Positions 23,036-35,490 of a DNA stretch of 64,000 nt are shown in pieces. Origin of the DNA: Homarus americanus. Taxonomy: Eukaryota; Arthropoda; Malacostraca; Decapoda; Nephropidae. The position numbers were made by a program, and so were the translations under genes. The notes beneath the pieces are model-generated. The model was not told the origin of the DNA, did no database searches, and saw only the letters and a list, made by a program, of their open reading frames with translations. The first letter of the stretch is position 1. Each line of letters starts with the position of its first letter. The DNA lies in assembly GCF_018991925.1 (NCBI RefSeq), contig NW_024725489.1, forward strand, positions 7,348,785 through 7,412,784. The letters run 5' to 3'.

Positions 23036-23354
23036 ACCTGGCCACTGTAACACAAGACTCGGGACTAAGCTGATTTTCTCGGTCACCAGTCACTGGGAAA
23101 TGACAGTCACTTGACTGCACTACAGAACTAACCTCTATGAAATATGGTATATTGGTGAACCAAATCCATAGAAACTAAACCTTGTCCTTACTTTGAATAT
23201 ACAGATGAGAAAGAAGTTATGGTTAAATCCCTAGCCTACAAGGTGTTCTATCAATATAAACAGTGTACAGTTTTAAGCTATAAGAGGAAGTACAATACTG
23301 TACATACACAGTATAGCAATACATATTAATATAGAGTTGAACTACTGTGGTATA

Positions 23355-25987
23355 CAGTCAACCCTCGCTTTACGCGTTTCCACGTTTACGCTGTACCCTG
23401 CCGAACCAAAATGCTCACTTTCCGCGGTGCGTGTACCCCTTTACCCGGAGAGAGGCTGGCGGTCCTCTCGCGCCGCGCCATTTTTGGATCCAAACCTCCT
23501 GCCATCTCTCCCGCCCTCTCCCACCATCCGCCATGTTGTGTAAACGGCGCGAGTAGGTTGCGCAGTGCATGGTTTTGTTGCGTTATCGGTGACGTCATAT
23601 GACGTAGCGGACTATGATTGGGCAAAGCATCCTTACCTCCCTTCCTGCTAGCTGTGATTGGTTTAATGTAGTACTATGACGTGCCCCGCCGCGGGAGCGT
23701 TCAAGCCCCTTGACCTACCGCGTCAGTTACACCCCTTCCCGGCTACACCGTGTATATCGGTATCCATTGTTCCATAAGAATGGCTTCCACCGGACCACCA
23801 CAAAGAAACCTTGCATTACCTGGACTCAGCCGCCCTAAGCCAAAGAAGACACGACGTTCCTTAAGCTACGAAATCAAATATAAGATCATACAAGAGTTGG
23901 AGAAAGGAACAAGACAGGTTGATCTCGCGCGCCAGCATGGTGTTAACGAATCAACTATCGGGACAATTAAGAAGGATGCAGCCAAGATAAAGGAGCACAT
24001 GAACATCACAAAGTCTACAGGTGCTTCTATGATCAAGTATTTCCACAACCAGGTGCTTCTCAAGACCGAAAAATTACTTGTGAGCTACTTGGTGCGTCAG
24101 GCGCGACGGAACATGGCGGTGGACACGCGCTCAGTTAAGGAGTACGCACGTGAACTGTATGCTGCAGTGTCACGAAAGATGGGAATTACAGAGCCCAAAC
24201 CCTTTAATGCTTCCTCTGGGTGGTTACAGAGGTTTAAGAAGAGGAACAAGATCACCACTATCAACATTGGCGGTGAAGCTAGTGCTGACCGTGTTGCGGC
24301 TAGGGAATTTCCTCTGTTTTTACGTGAGATTATGGAGGAAGGACAGTACACCGACGACCAGGTGTTTAACATGGACGAATCTGGTCTTTTTTGGAAAAAG
24401 CTACCTTCCAAGACCTTCGTTGTGAAGAATGCCAGCAAGTGTCGGGGCCGGAAGTTGCAGAAGGAGCGCATCACCGTCCTGTTTACCACCAATGCCTCCG
24501 GTATCTGTAAGCTCAAGTTATCGGTGATCCAAACAGCACGCAAGCCACACGCCTACAAGAGCATGGACATGACCAAGCTAAATGTCCACTGGCTGACCGC
24601 ACTTAAGGCGTGGATGATCTCTACACTGTCCCTCTCCTGGTTTGATGACAGTTTCGTTCCCGATGTGAAGAAATTCTGTGAGCAACAGAATGTGCCATTC
24701 AAGATTTTGTTGCCGCTTGACAACGCACCAGGACACTCGCCCCTACTGTTAGATCGTGACCCCAACGTAAAAGTGGTCTTCCTTCCTCCCAACACTACGT
24801 CTATAATACAGCCCATGGACCAAGAATTGATCTGTAATGTAAAAGCTGCATTCTCTGCTAAAAAATTCAAGCTCCTGAACGACTACACCAACACCAAGGA
24901 AGAGTTGCGTAACCTGAGTGACACCAACAGCGATAGCAAGAGCGAAGACGACGAGGATCAACAGTTGGCAGAGCAAGAAGTACTTTTGAAACAATTCTGG
25001 AGAACATTCAACGTCAAGAAAGCTGTGGACTTCTTGGTGGAGGCATGGGTTCAGCTGTCTGTAGCAACTGTTTGTCACGCATGGAGACATGTGTTGCAAG
25101 GCATTCCGGGTGTTAGGCAGAGTAAATCTGTGACTGGTGAGGTTCAGACTGTTGCAGTAGCAATGGACCTTGCCAGAGAAGCTGCGCAGTGTTACAGCTG
25201 CAGGCTTCTCCAAGACCACCAACGACGACATCCTGGAGGTGAAAAGGGATCCTGATGTGACTACCGACGAGATGGTAGATGATGATGATGATGATGACGT
25301 CAGTGAAGAGGCAGGTGGTGCGTCATCCCAAGAAGAACGCCGCTTATCCCATAGTCATGTAAGGGGTGCCATCGAGTGTATTGAGAAGGTCAAGCTCCTC
25401 ATTTCCGACGACCCTGACGCTAACAGGTATGAAATCTTCACTACCCAGCTGTTGCAGACTATGGAGCCCTACAACAAGGTTTATCACGACAACATAAACA
25501 CCAGCCGTCAGCAAAGCATAACAGAGTTCTTCGCCCGCAACCCACCACAGCCAGCCCAAGCCAGTGATAGTGACAGAGACAGTGATGATGACTTTGAGGG
25601 ATTTGTCAGGGAGGCACTAGTAAGTGTGGATGACACCGATGAAGGCTCACCTGAGGGCCAGTAGCCTGCCCTCTGCCTCGGAACCAGCTTCCATTCTTCT
25701 ACTAACGTAAGTGTTAACCCCAACCTTGTTTTTTCTAACCTAACCTTCAGTTTATTATTCTCTTATTGATTGTTCCCTTTTATATTATGTGTGTGTGAAT
25801 ACCATCATAAAGTTAAGATGTTATTTTTAGTAAAACGTACGTATTGTGTCGGGAAAAAGTGGAGTTTGGGGGTCGGCCCGGTCTCTATTTCAATTAATCC
25901 CATATGTTATGTTGTTCACTTTACGCATTTCTCACTTTACGCGGGCCGCTGTGGGTTCAATTAACCGCGTAAAGTGAGGGTTCACTG
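23355..25987 (+). mobile_element. Tigger (pogo) DNA transposon, copy 2, nearly intact
   Basis: 2,633 bp with TA flanks (23353-23354, 25988-25989). Tips read CAGTCAACCCTCGCTTTACG at the left and CAGTGAACCCTCACTTTACG inward from the right. Subterminal blocks around 23430-23500 match those of copy 1 near 14500. It is in the opposite orientation to copy 1, about 1.5 kb beyond the SEC13 stop. Confidence 0.96.
23780..25664 (+). pseudogene. Tigger transposase with a single 2-nt frameshift
   Basis: The start is the ATG at 23780, matching copy 1 (MAS...). Residues 24-70 hold the Psq-type helix-turn-helix. Residues about 95-155 hold the CENP-B-like second DNA-binding domain. The catalytic core shows D199 in FNMDESG, D314 in PLDNAPGHS and a likely third Asp at 347 in QPMDQEL. 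An acidic stretch and a tail ending in SPEGQ follow. Near 25189 a 2-nt deletion relative to copy 1 (gcagagtg there, gcagtg here) shifts the frame; the rest continues in the other frame to TAG at 25662-25664. The combined length is about 627 codons. All catalytic residues precede the shift, so a C-terminally altered protein could still be made. Confidence 0.93.
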
Positions 25988-25989
25988 TA

Positions 25990-27020
25990 TCCTTTCAGTT
26001 TTGAGCTAATATTAAATACTATAATACTGTACAAAACTGTACTCTACAGGCATTATAGATACACCTGCTCGATAGCCCACAGACCACTGTCACAATGAAG
26101 ACTAAATGAAGGAGAATATATCATTCTGAAGTAATTTACAAGGTACAGTACAGTATACATGTACAACCATACTGTACATAAAGATAACTACAGTGTTCTT
26201 ATAAAATAGTAGTAAGCTAAGTATAAGGAATAATATAGTAAGGGAAGGACAAATCTCAGTACAGTACAGGACTCTGGTCACTGTAATATGTGAATGCTGT
26301 ACTGTAGGTCTTCTCAGAGGTTGTACTGTAACATATACTTTCTCCGGCTTTCACGTTCTTGATCTGTATAAATGCTGCATCTTGTTCATGGTTGTTGTTT
26401 TAATCAAGAATATATGAAGATATTCTTCAAATGTAAAGATGACATGGAACTGATGAAATGATTCGATAAAGCCGGATATATCCTTGGCAGCCAGCTGTGC
26501 CCGAGGTTAAAGATGATAATCGGCCATTTTTGCACGATATTACATTTTAAAGAAAATATCGACAAATCAACGTTTCATTTCCCTCCATTCGTGGACTCTT
26601 ATAAACACAATATGGTACCTGTACTGTAGTTCTACTTTACATTCTTATGTTAATGTGAAATGCATGAACAGTACTCTTAACTCCCCCTATATTATTTGAC
26701 TACAGTACTGTATTGTAATTACTGTTCCGGTGACCTTCCAAGGCAGAGTAGAGATATTATATAATGTTGTTGGGATATGAAAGAAGTAAGATTCTCTGGA
26801 GTGACTGTATTCTCTATTTGGGGTTTAGTTTGTTTTTTATACTGTAAAGTTTGTTTATTGTTGATAATGGGTGATGGTCATTGTTGTAGTGAGACCTCTC
26901 TTCCCTTCAGTCACATGTTTCATGGAAGTTTGAAACTTTTCTGAAATACCATACTTGATTGCTTCTTTGACCTGGTAAAAGAACTGTGAAGCGTCTCATG
27001 GTGCTTCCGGTAAGTCCGTA
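25990..27020. other. Unassigned intergenic sequence
   Basis: No gene is visible. The word tacagtac/gtactgta recurs often (around 26030, 26150, 26265, 26700). Confidence 0.45.
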
Positions 27021-27029
27021 AATACAATA

Positions 27030-28138
27030 CGGTGATATCCCCGTTAGCCGGACCAATTGGTGCAGAGCTCTTCTGGGGTTGAGAGATTTCCGGGTAACGA
27101 GACGACTCTCTCAGACCCGGAAAAATCCTGCATCCCGGAATTTTAACCGGTACTGTACAGTATTGGGAAAAGTTTCTTGAGTCTAAACTACACATCTTGC
27201 AGGCATACAGGCACTAGCCCACATCCCTGGAATGTTTATGGGTGCTGGAAAAATTTTCCGAGATTCTAAGAGAGCATAAGCTACTCACCTCATCTCCCAG
27301 ACAAACAGTCTTCCATTACATTTAGACTGTAGGCACAAGCAAAAATATTCATAGCTGGCTAAAAAGTGTAAAAAGTTTTATTCACAGCATCCGTTCTAAT
27401 TCTATCTCCAACTACAGTAATTCTCTTTTTACGTTTTAGCACTATTCTTTGCTCTTTGTGTTCCGATACAGTAATGTACGGTACACAAACACTGTCCAGT
27501 GCTTTGCGCGGTAAAGTGTTTACGGTATTCACACAATGTTAATCTACAGTAACATTACACACTGGAGTTAATGTTTATGTCTTCATACTGTATTCGTGAC
27601 TTGACTGCCCTGGTACAGTAATATATAATGGAAGTTTACGGGTCAACAGGGGCAAGCGAGATATCAACCTTGTTGAATGGCTGGTGACAATGAACTGTGC
27701 CCTGATGCTGTTTTTTTTTGGGGGGGGGGGGGTAATCTGGGAGATGCATCAGCCTATCACAGGCATCCCATGCAATCATATGAAAGGATTAGCCATTCAT
27801 ATGTTACCCAAGTGGTCTTCTCAGCCACACACCCAGTACGTGAGGACCCGGGAGCATAAGCAATCTTTCATCACTCTAGAATTTGTTCCAAAACCCGAAA
27901 AAAAAATTTGGAGAGTTCTCGAGATTTTCCAGGATTAAGCATTATTTCATCCTCTGAATCTGTTCCCAAACCTGGGATAAACATTGGAGAGATTTTCCGG
28001 ATTTCTCTCAGAAAATGCGACTGATTTTCAACCTTGGGAAAATTGTTCACAGATAGAATGGATAGAGTTTTCCTGCAAAAATTTCAAGTCGATCTCACTT
28101 CCAGGTATTGAAGATTTCTGGCTAATGGGGTGTTTACT
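27030..28138. mobile_element. Possible TA-type element with diverged ends
   Basis: The left part reads gatatccccgttagccgg near 27034. The right part, read inward from about 28136, gives aacaccccattagccagaaa. These are similar, pogo-like ends. Several words of the type gagattttccgg recur inside (27255, 27925, 27995). Flanking TA cannot be shown cleanly. A G run at 27720-27732 lies within. Tentative. Confidence 0.35.
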
Positions 28139-28664
28139 AGACGGCCTCTCATTGTATTTTGTTTCAAGGGTGATGTGTCGTAACCAGTTGAGTCCTTCAT
28201 GTAGGAACACTTGATCCTATTTATAATTATAAGAGCTGTAGTACAGTTTGTTCTGTAGTGTTATTTAGATTCCTGATTACAACCAAGTGGAGCCTTCTGG
28301 GAACTCTTGGGGTCATTTCACAAGCTTGACAAAACAGTAGTTGCCCAATCCACACTTATTATGCAACAAGCTTTCAAAATGAATAGCATTTTAAGCAACC
28401 AGTACCCCATCAATCATACAAAACCTACATTTGCACCAGTACAGTACAAATGGATAACAGTAAAATTTATTCAGGTCCATTTTTTACCAACCACATACTG
28501 ATAGTAAGAGAGAGACTTTTTATTTAAATTATTTATGTTCACATTTACATGGGCGGCCCAACTATTTACAACATGTTTGGAAGCCTTGTGGTGGGGGGGG
28601 GGCTTACTGAAATTTCCTTTAAAACCAATATTCATGAAAACAGACAAATGAAAGTACTGTATAA

Positions 28665-29622
28665 AGCCCCGTCCACACAATCGAGCAGTGCCCGGCGGGC
28701 TTTAAGCCTGTGTTGTTGTACACACGGGGGTGGTTGGCGGCAGTCAGAGTAGGGCGCCGGTAGCTAGTAAATAGGTGGTCGGCAGTGGTGGGTGCGGTAC
28801 GATCATCGTGTGTCGCAGGAATAATCGCCGGACAGTTAAAGAGAAGAGCATAACGTGTACTATAATAATTGCTGCTATGTGCAAAAAGAAGAACCAAATG
28901 CAGAAAAGGGAATGGTGCAAAGAGTGGTTAGGTCGAAGAAAAGTATTGGGAAGTCATGACACGATTTTACGTGAATTGCAAGATGGACATGAGCAAGATT
29001 TCACCAATTACATGAGAATGGACCCAACACCTTTTACAAACTTCTAGCGAAAGTGGAACCATATATAAAAAAGGCAAAGGCTCGTCTAGAGGCAACGCTC
29101 GTATATCTTTCAACTGGGTGCACCTACACGTCACTTCAGTATAGAACGAGGATATCAAAACAAAGTTTGTCTCGCATAATACCTGCAACTTGTCAAGCCA
29201 TGTAAGAAATACTCAAGGAAGATTACTTGCAGGTGAGATTTGTAGTACATAAAAATTCATTGAATAATGTTAGAATTATGATATGCATAGACAGGAAGCT
29301 ATGGGACTAGAGTGAGGAGAGCGGCAGGAACGAAGAACACACACACGAATGTCCTCTTTACATAATACATAAACAATCTCCCGTTTATTGTTACACCAAT
29401 AATGTACATTGCATAAGCTTATTTAGTTATACACTGGACATCTGGACCAAGCAGGGAACATATACATATCACATTTGCAGTACTCAGAGTTGTCGCTCCA
29501 TATCTGGCAGCAAACCACCAGGCAGGCTGACCATGATTTCGCTCAACAGCTCTGCTGGTTTGCCCGATAACGGGCATTTAGCGCATGCCCACCGGGCACT
29601 GCTCCAGCGTGTGGACGGGCCT
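28665..29622 (+). mobile_element. PIF/Harbinger DNA transposon, internally deleted
   Basis: The 3-bp duplication TAA flanks both sides (28662-28664, 29623-29625), as expected for PIF/Harbinger. Tips read AGCCCCGTCCACACAATCGA at the left and AGGCCCGTCCACACGCTGGA inward from the right, extending to about 38 bp through gcagtgcccggcgggc. The interior keeps only the N-terminal part of a transposase. Confidence 0.92.
28877..29206 (+). pseudogene. Harbinger transposase N-terminal relic
   Basis: Reading starts at ATG 28877 with REWCKEWLGRRKVLGSHD and ILRELQDGHEQDFTNYMRMD. It shifts frame near 29040, then reads AKVEPYIKKAKARLEATLVY, LSTGCTYTSLQYRTRISKQS and SRIIPATCQAM before TAA. This order is characteristic of the region ahead of the DDE domain in PIF/Harbinger (ALP1/HARBI1-like) transposases. 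The catalytic domain is absent. Confidence 0.85.
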
Positions 29623-29625
29623 TAA

Positions 29626-31540
29626 GTATCACCCAGGCTGTTGCCTAAGTTTCATACAACTATTAATGTATTTCCTATGTGAAGTAGGAACTGGCGTGTT
29701 AACCAACCATAAACTGAAATACTTCAGAGTTTTCCCTCCCCTCTCGCTGACACCAGTTAGGCTGTCCATTGCTCTCATGAGGCCAGTTCAGATATCTCTA
29801 GGTTGTGTCAACAGTATATATAACACAGCTATGTTTCTGGTGTTGTGAAAGTGAAATTCACAAAGCTACTACTGCAACATTTTATAAGCAAACGTATATT
29901 TTTTGTGTATACAGTATGTGTATCATATACATTATTTACAAAATCATACAAAGAGTGAGACAGAATAAAAATAATGGCTATAACAATAGTTACATTAAAG
30001 AGTGTACCATATGTGTCTGGAAGCTTGAGCCACCATCCCACAATGTGAAAAAACACCTCATTAAGTCCTCCATGGTTCTCCTGACATTATGCCTATCTAA
30101 AATATCACTATTTTGCCCCTCTTGTTGTCTATCTTTGCAATACAGAACCACAACTGTTACATTCTCCATACTCCCTTCTAAACTTCACTGTCAGCCCGAG
30201 AATGGTAATTTTTTTTGTAGCCACCTTGCAATTGAGGTGCCCCTCATCTTCTGAGTTATTCGCGCCAAAATTTGAAAGCTGAGAAAACGGTGTTTAAAAT
30301 TTTTTTAACTTCAAATGCATAACTTTTTTTTTTTTTTAGATACCGCATTCATTTTGAAGCAAAAGGACTGTATTTGCAGATGGTAGGTAGTGCATCATGA
30401 AGTAATGTACTGGGTTGTTGCAATGTTGACTTGAAACAACAAAGCTCAGACCCACTTATTGCTTTTTTTTTTTTTTTTTTTTTATTTATTACTATAATCG
30501 ATATCAGAGTGTAGATCCTGCCACAAGAAAAGAGAACTGAGGAAGAGGGATTCCGTGCTCATTGGCTGGAGGGACCATGAAGTAGATAGCAGACGTTCAC
30601 TGTCAATGGCTGTGTTACTAAGAATCTGTGCCCAGAATATTTCTGTGTAACTGGAATGGCACTGACATAAATAAACAACAGCAATATGACAAGCGAGTCC
30701 ACAAATGAGAAACTGTGGTATTTAAGTGGTTGTTATGCTGTGGCTCAGGTTTGCACATGTCCTGGTACAGCAGTCTGGTGGTGATGTGGCTCAGGTTCAT
30801 ACAGGTCCTGGTAGCTGGGAAGTCTGCTCTTGACTGCCATCGATTATCTCCGTGACTGTGTTCTACTCTGTGACAAAGAAGACAGGAATAAAATCAATCT
30901 CAAAAGAAATACTGTACTAATAAGATTCAGTAAAAAGGAGCCTTACCTCCATCTTAACCTCAGTCCTTCTTGAAATCAACCTTTCTCCTAACAGGAACTG
31001 TTAGATACTTTGCAGGTAGAGGTAAGGAATAGGCTATATCTTGTTCACATTGAGGCTGTGTCAGTGTTGAGTGTAGCTGATAATAGTTTACGTATACAGT
31101 ATGTAAAGACAGAGTTGTCATCTTCTCCAAACAAAGGTCAGTCCTTCGCAGTAGTCTAATTAGCTCTGCCCAGTCAGGAGTAGGGAACTAATTACCTCGT
31201 ACCATATAACTAATTATTAGAGAAGCCAACTGTCCGCACATGTGAAGACAATAGAGTTCCTGTTGACTAGCTGCCAATGAAAATAATTACAAGTTGCAGA
31301 TTTTTGGTGGAAATATACTGTACAAAATAATTTCCACAAAAACCAAACAAAATCGTCAGCATATTCATTAACCAAGGAAAAGAAAATCTCTATACTGTAC
31401 AGTACTGTATACAGTACAGGTCTTCCTCATTTATGCCAGGGTTTGCCTTCCTACAAGTGGTCAACATAAATGAATAAGGAGGTTATGTTCTCTGCCACAG
31501 CCAAAGTTCTCCATTATTTTATATTTTCATGCATATACGA
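29626..31540. other. Unassigned intergenic sequence
   Basis: No confident gene was found. Poly-T runs lie at 30327-30338 and 30464-30483. A repeated phrase (caggtcctgg / catgtcctgg with gtggctcagg) occurs near 30740-30815. On the minus strand, atggag|gtaag near 30945 and an ATG at 30841 (MAVKSRLPSYQDLYEP) hint at a small gene but nothing supports them further. Confidence 0.35.
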
Positions 31541-31549
31541 GAATACTAC

Positions 31550-32010
31550 CGAGTACCCTGCCAGCGGACTCGCCTTCTGACCCCATTGGTCTCATCCATT
31601 CTTTACACAGGCCCAAATCACCACAGTCTGCCTCTAAGCAGAACTTTGCCAATATTGTACTCTCCATACCCAGCTCTCCTCTTAGCTCTAAAAGGGCCTC
31701 CTGTCTTTCAGGGTCACATTACACATCCAACTCGACATTCTCATTTCAGCTAACTCGCGTCTACTTATGTCATCTCTTTAACTTCCCGTGTTTCAGTACC
31801 ATACAACATCACACTTCTCACACCAGCTAAATACATTCTTCCTTTCACTCGGAGGGAAGATCCTCTTGCCGTCAATAAAGGCAACAATTCCCTAAACTTC
31901 CTCCAGCCACTTTGACTCTTGCAACTGAGCAGCCTCCAGCACCCCCAACCAGCACTGATCATGTCACCCAGGCAACAGAACCCAACACAGTCCAGGGACA
32001 CTGCCCCATG
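31550..32010 (-). mobile_element. RTE-like LINE C-terminal fragment
   Basis: The minus strand reads FCCLGDMISAGWGCWRLLSC, then WRKFRELLPLLTARGSSLRV and KGRMYLAGVRSVMLYGTETR. This is the familiar end of the reverse transcriptase and C-terminal region of RTE/CR1-type LINEs, here with CLGDMIS in place of YLG. It is interrupted by a stop and degraded toward 31550. Confidence 0.8.
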
Positions 32011-32920
32011 TTGAATTTCTCTAGCCTTGCTATGGTCACATAATTAGTTGCACATTCAGTACACCTAAAGTTAGCAACGTCCTGCACTCGTGTACCCATC
32101 TTCCACACTCATTGCTCATTAGTATTGCGCAATGAGTGTGGAAGATGGGTACACTAGTAATACGACATTACTGAGTTACTGCCACCAAGATTTTAACATC
32201 ACATGTTAAAAGAGGTTGTTTTATTACCAAGTAAGCATTTTCCTTCATGTATAGAAACTTTGTAAGTTAATCTGCTTGAACTGGAAATTATCCAGCACTT
32301 GAACCAAAACTAAATTGGTATGCAATGAATAAATTACTTCAAGAATGTCTCCCAAAGTATGGAACACACTCATCTCTGCTGAGGTCTTCCTGCAACACAC
32401 CAAATTGGATACAGCACACCATAATAAGCCATCAGTGTGCAGCATGGCCGGCACTGCGCTCAACACCTTAATTTCTGCAGCTTATAAAGTTAGATACCCA
32501 TTTATGGGTGAGAGGACTGGGATGAACCAACAGCTCTTGGGATAAGAGGCATGCTGTATGCACTGCACACCTATTGCATACAGGTAACTACAGTATATTC
32601 ACATCACAAGGCTGGTTTAAGAAGACAGGAACAATCAGTGGACCACACATACACACATTGTCCTACGTGCTTAATGGCTCATGACTCCTTCACACAACAC
32701 TTGTAACACATTAACAAGTATAAAGTGAAGGGATGTACTGTATTAGAGGAAACACCTGAACAAAGTTAATGAAACAGAACTAATATTTGATCATTATACT
32801 TCATTATCTTGCTTTCATAAGGTTCATTGTCTTAATTTCAATCGTAAAACACAAAGAACAAAACACTGCACAAATTATAGTGAATAAATTACAGTACACA
32901 TTATATTAACCCTTATAGTA
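32011..32920. other. Unassigned intergenic sequence
   Basis: No recognised gene. The text cccatcttccacactcattg at 32096 is followed at about 32129 by its inverse, a short hairpin of roughly 20-bp arms. Confidence 0.45.
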
Positions 32921-33101
32921 TTAAACCCACAGTACATCCATCTTGAAGCTCATTTGAGCACTAATCAGGCCAGCAAAGATCCCCGCCAAACTGTTGGCCA
33001 TTTCTCGCAACAGCAGAGATCCTGCTGCTTGCTGGGCCGTCAGGCCAACGGGCAACATGTTTAGCGGAAAGTGCCCAGTGTGCCACCGCCTCAAGTCTTG
33101 C
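32921..33101 (-). CDS. Candidate terminal exon of unknown gene
   Basis: On the minus strand a good acceptor (tttccttaaatgtcag) precedes 60 codons ending in TAA at 32921. They include RRWHTGHFPLNMLPVGLTAQ and AGSLLLREMANSLAGIFAGL and end SFKMDVLWV. The frame is open over the whole 181 nt and the alanine/leucine-rich composition looks protein-like. No family is recognised, and no upstream exon was found. It could equally be chance. Confidence 0.22.
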
Positions 33102-33359
33102 CTGACATTTAAGGAAACAGCTCTCGGCAATTGTCATCAGTGAGTTCACCCAAAAGACTTATCGTTTAAACAATTTATTAGTATTATTTAAATAGATCCA
33201 TAATTTTTGTTAATCCTATGTACTGTATTGTACAGTATTCCCAATAGCTCAGTGAGACCCATTACCATACATCTGGCTTACTGAATAAGCAGAGACAAGA
33301 TACACTTTCTTATCAAAATAAATACACCACAAAATATATGGCATCCTTAGTCACCATTT

Positions 33360-35490
33360 GTGTATATCCGAGAGCAAGTCTGGGTGTGTGTGTAAATGTC
33401 TGTATAGTTGAGGCTGTCTGTATACTGCATGACTGTGTGTAGATGTCTGTGTACAGTATACCTGAGAACAAGGCTGTGTATGTAAATGTCTGTGTACACA
33501 TGAGAGCAAGGCTGTGTGGGTAAATGTCTGTGTACACCTGAGAACAAGGCTGTATGTGTACATTGGAGCAAGGCTGTGTGTGTAAATGTCTGTGTATACC
33601 TGAGAGTAAGGCTGTATGTGTAAATATCTGTGCATACCTGAGAGCAAGGCTGTATGTGTACACTGGAGCAAGGCTGTGTGTGTAAATGTCTGTGTACACC
33701 TGAGAGCAAGACTGTGTATACACTGGAGCAAGGCTGTATGTGTACACTGGAGCAAGGCCGTATGTGTACACTGGGGCAAGGCTGTGTGTGTATATGTCTA
33801 TGTACACCTGAGAGCAAGGCTGTATGTGTACACTGGAGCAAGGCCCGTATGTGTACACTGGGGCAAGGCTGTGTGTGTATATGTCTATGTACACCTGAGA
33901 GCAAGGCTGTATGTGTACACTGGAGCAAGGCTGTGTGTGTACACTGGAGCAAACTGTGTGTTTAAATGTCTATGTACACCTGAGAGCAAGGCTGTATGTG
34001 TACACTGGAGCAAGGCTGTGTGTGTAAATGTCTGTGTATACCTGAGAGTAACCTGTAAGGTACTGTGTGTACCAGAAAAAAATTGTGTGTGTAAATGTCT
34101 GTGTATACCTGAGAGCACGGCTGCATGTGCACACTGGAGCAAGGCTGTGTGTGTACACCTGAGAGCAAAAGGCTGTATATGTGTACACTGGAGCAAGGCT
34201 TTGTGTGTGTAAATGTCTGTGCACACCTGAGAGCAAGCCTGTGTGTGTACACTGGAGCAAGGCTGTGTGTTTAAATGTCTGTGTACACCTGAGAGCAAGG
34301 CTGTATGTGTACACTGGAGCAAGGCTGTATGTGTACACTGGAGCAAGGCTGTATGTGTACACTGGAGCAAGGCTGTGTGTGCAAATGTCTATGTACACCT
34401 GAGAGCAAGACTGTATGTGTACACTGGAGCAAGGCTGTATGTATACACTGGAGCAAAGCTGTGTGTGTACACCTGAGAACAAGGCTGTGTAAATGTGTGT
34501 GTACACCTGAGAACAAGGCTGTGTGTAAATGTGTGTGTACACCTGAGAAGGCTGTGTGTTTACACCCGAGAACAAGGCTGTGTAAATGTGTGTGTACACC
34601 TGAGAACAAGGCTGTGTAAATGTGTGTGTACACCTGAGAAGGGCTGTGTGTGTAAATGTCTGTGTACACCTGAGAAGGCTGTGTGTGTAAATGTGTGTGT
34701 GTACACCTGAGAACAAGGCTGTGTAAATGTGTGTACACCTGAGAACAAGGCTGTGTGTGTACACCTGAGAACAAGGCTGTGTGTGTAAATGTCTGTGTAC
34801 ACCTGGAGAAGGCTGTGTGTAAAATGTGTGTGTACACCTGAGAACAAGGCTGTGTAAAATGTGTGTACACCTGAGAACCAAGGCTGTGTGTGTAAATGTG
34901 TGTACACCTGGAGAACAAGGCTGTGTGTGTGTACACCTGGAGAATGAAGGCTGTGTGTGTACACCTGAGAACAAGGCTGTGTGTGTACACCTGAGAACAA
35001 GGCTGTGTAAATGTGTGTACACCTGAGAACAAGGCTGTGTGTGTACACCTGAGAACAAGGCTGTGTGTGTACACCTGAGAACAAGGCTGTGTGTGTACAC
35101 CTGAGAACAAGGCTGTGTGTGTACACCTGAGAACAAGGCTGTGTGTGTACACCTGAGAACAAGGCTGTGTGTGTACACCTGAGAACAAGGCTGTGTGTGT
35201 ACACCTGAGAACAAGGCTGTGTGTACACCTGAGAACAAGGCTGTGTGTGTACACCTGAGAACAAGGCTGTGTGTGTACACCTGAGAACAAGGCTGTGTGT
35301 GTACACCTGAGAACAAGGCTGTGTGTGTACACCTGAGAACAAGGCTGTGTGTAAATGTCTGTGTACACCTGAGAACAAGGCTGTGTGTGTAAATGTCGGT
35401 GTACCATTGAGAACACCGCTGTATGTGTACACCGCAGCAAGGTTGTGTGTGTAAATGTGTGTTCACCGGAAAGCAAGGCTGTGTGTGTGT
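33360..35490. repeat. 2.1-kb minisatellite with 26-bp and longer units
   Basis: The commonest unit is 26 bp, built from gtgtgtacacctgagaacaa plus ggctgt. Other units carry ctggagcaaggctgt or an extra aatgtctgtgtac. Order changes along the array: mixed long units at 33400-34480, and a nearly homogeneous 26-bp array at 34960-35345. Because 26 is not a multiple of 3 and the unit has no stop on the minus strand in any frame, very long open frames appear in all three minus frames. They all spell one 26-residue repeat and are not evidence of a gene. Confidence 0.97.

Noticed and set aside
30170..30480. Similarity of gccaaaatttgaaagctgag text to the subterminal region of the 11543 hAT-like element
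   Set aside because: Only one short stretch matches; no tips or target duplication were found.
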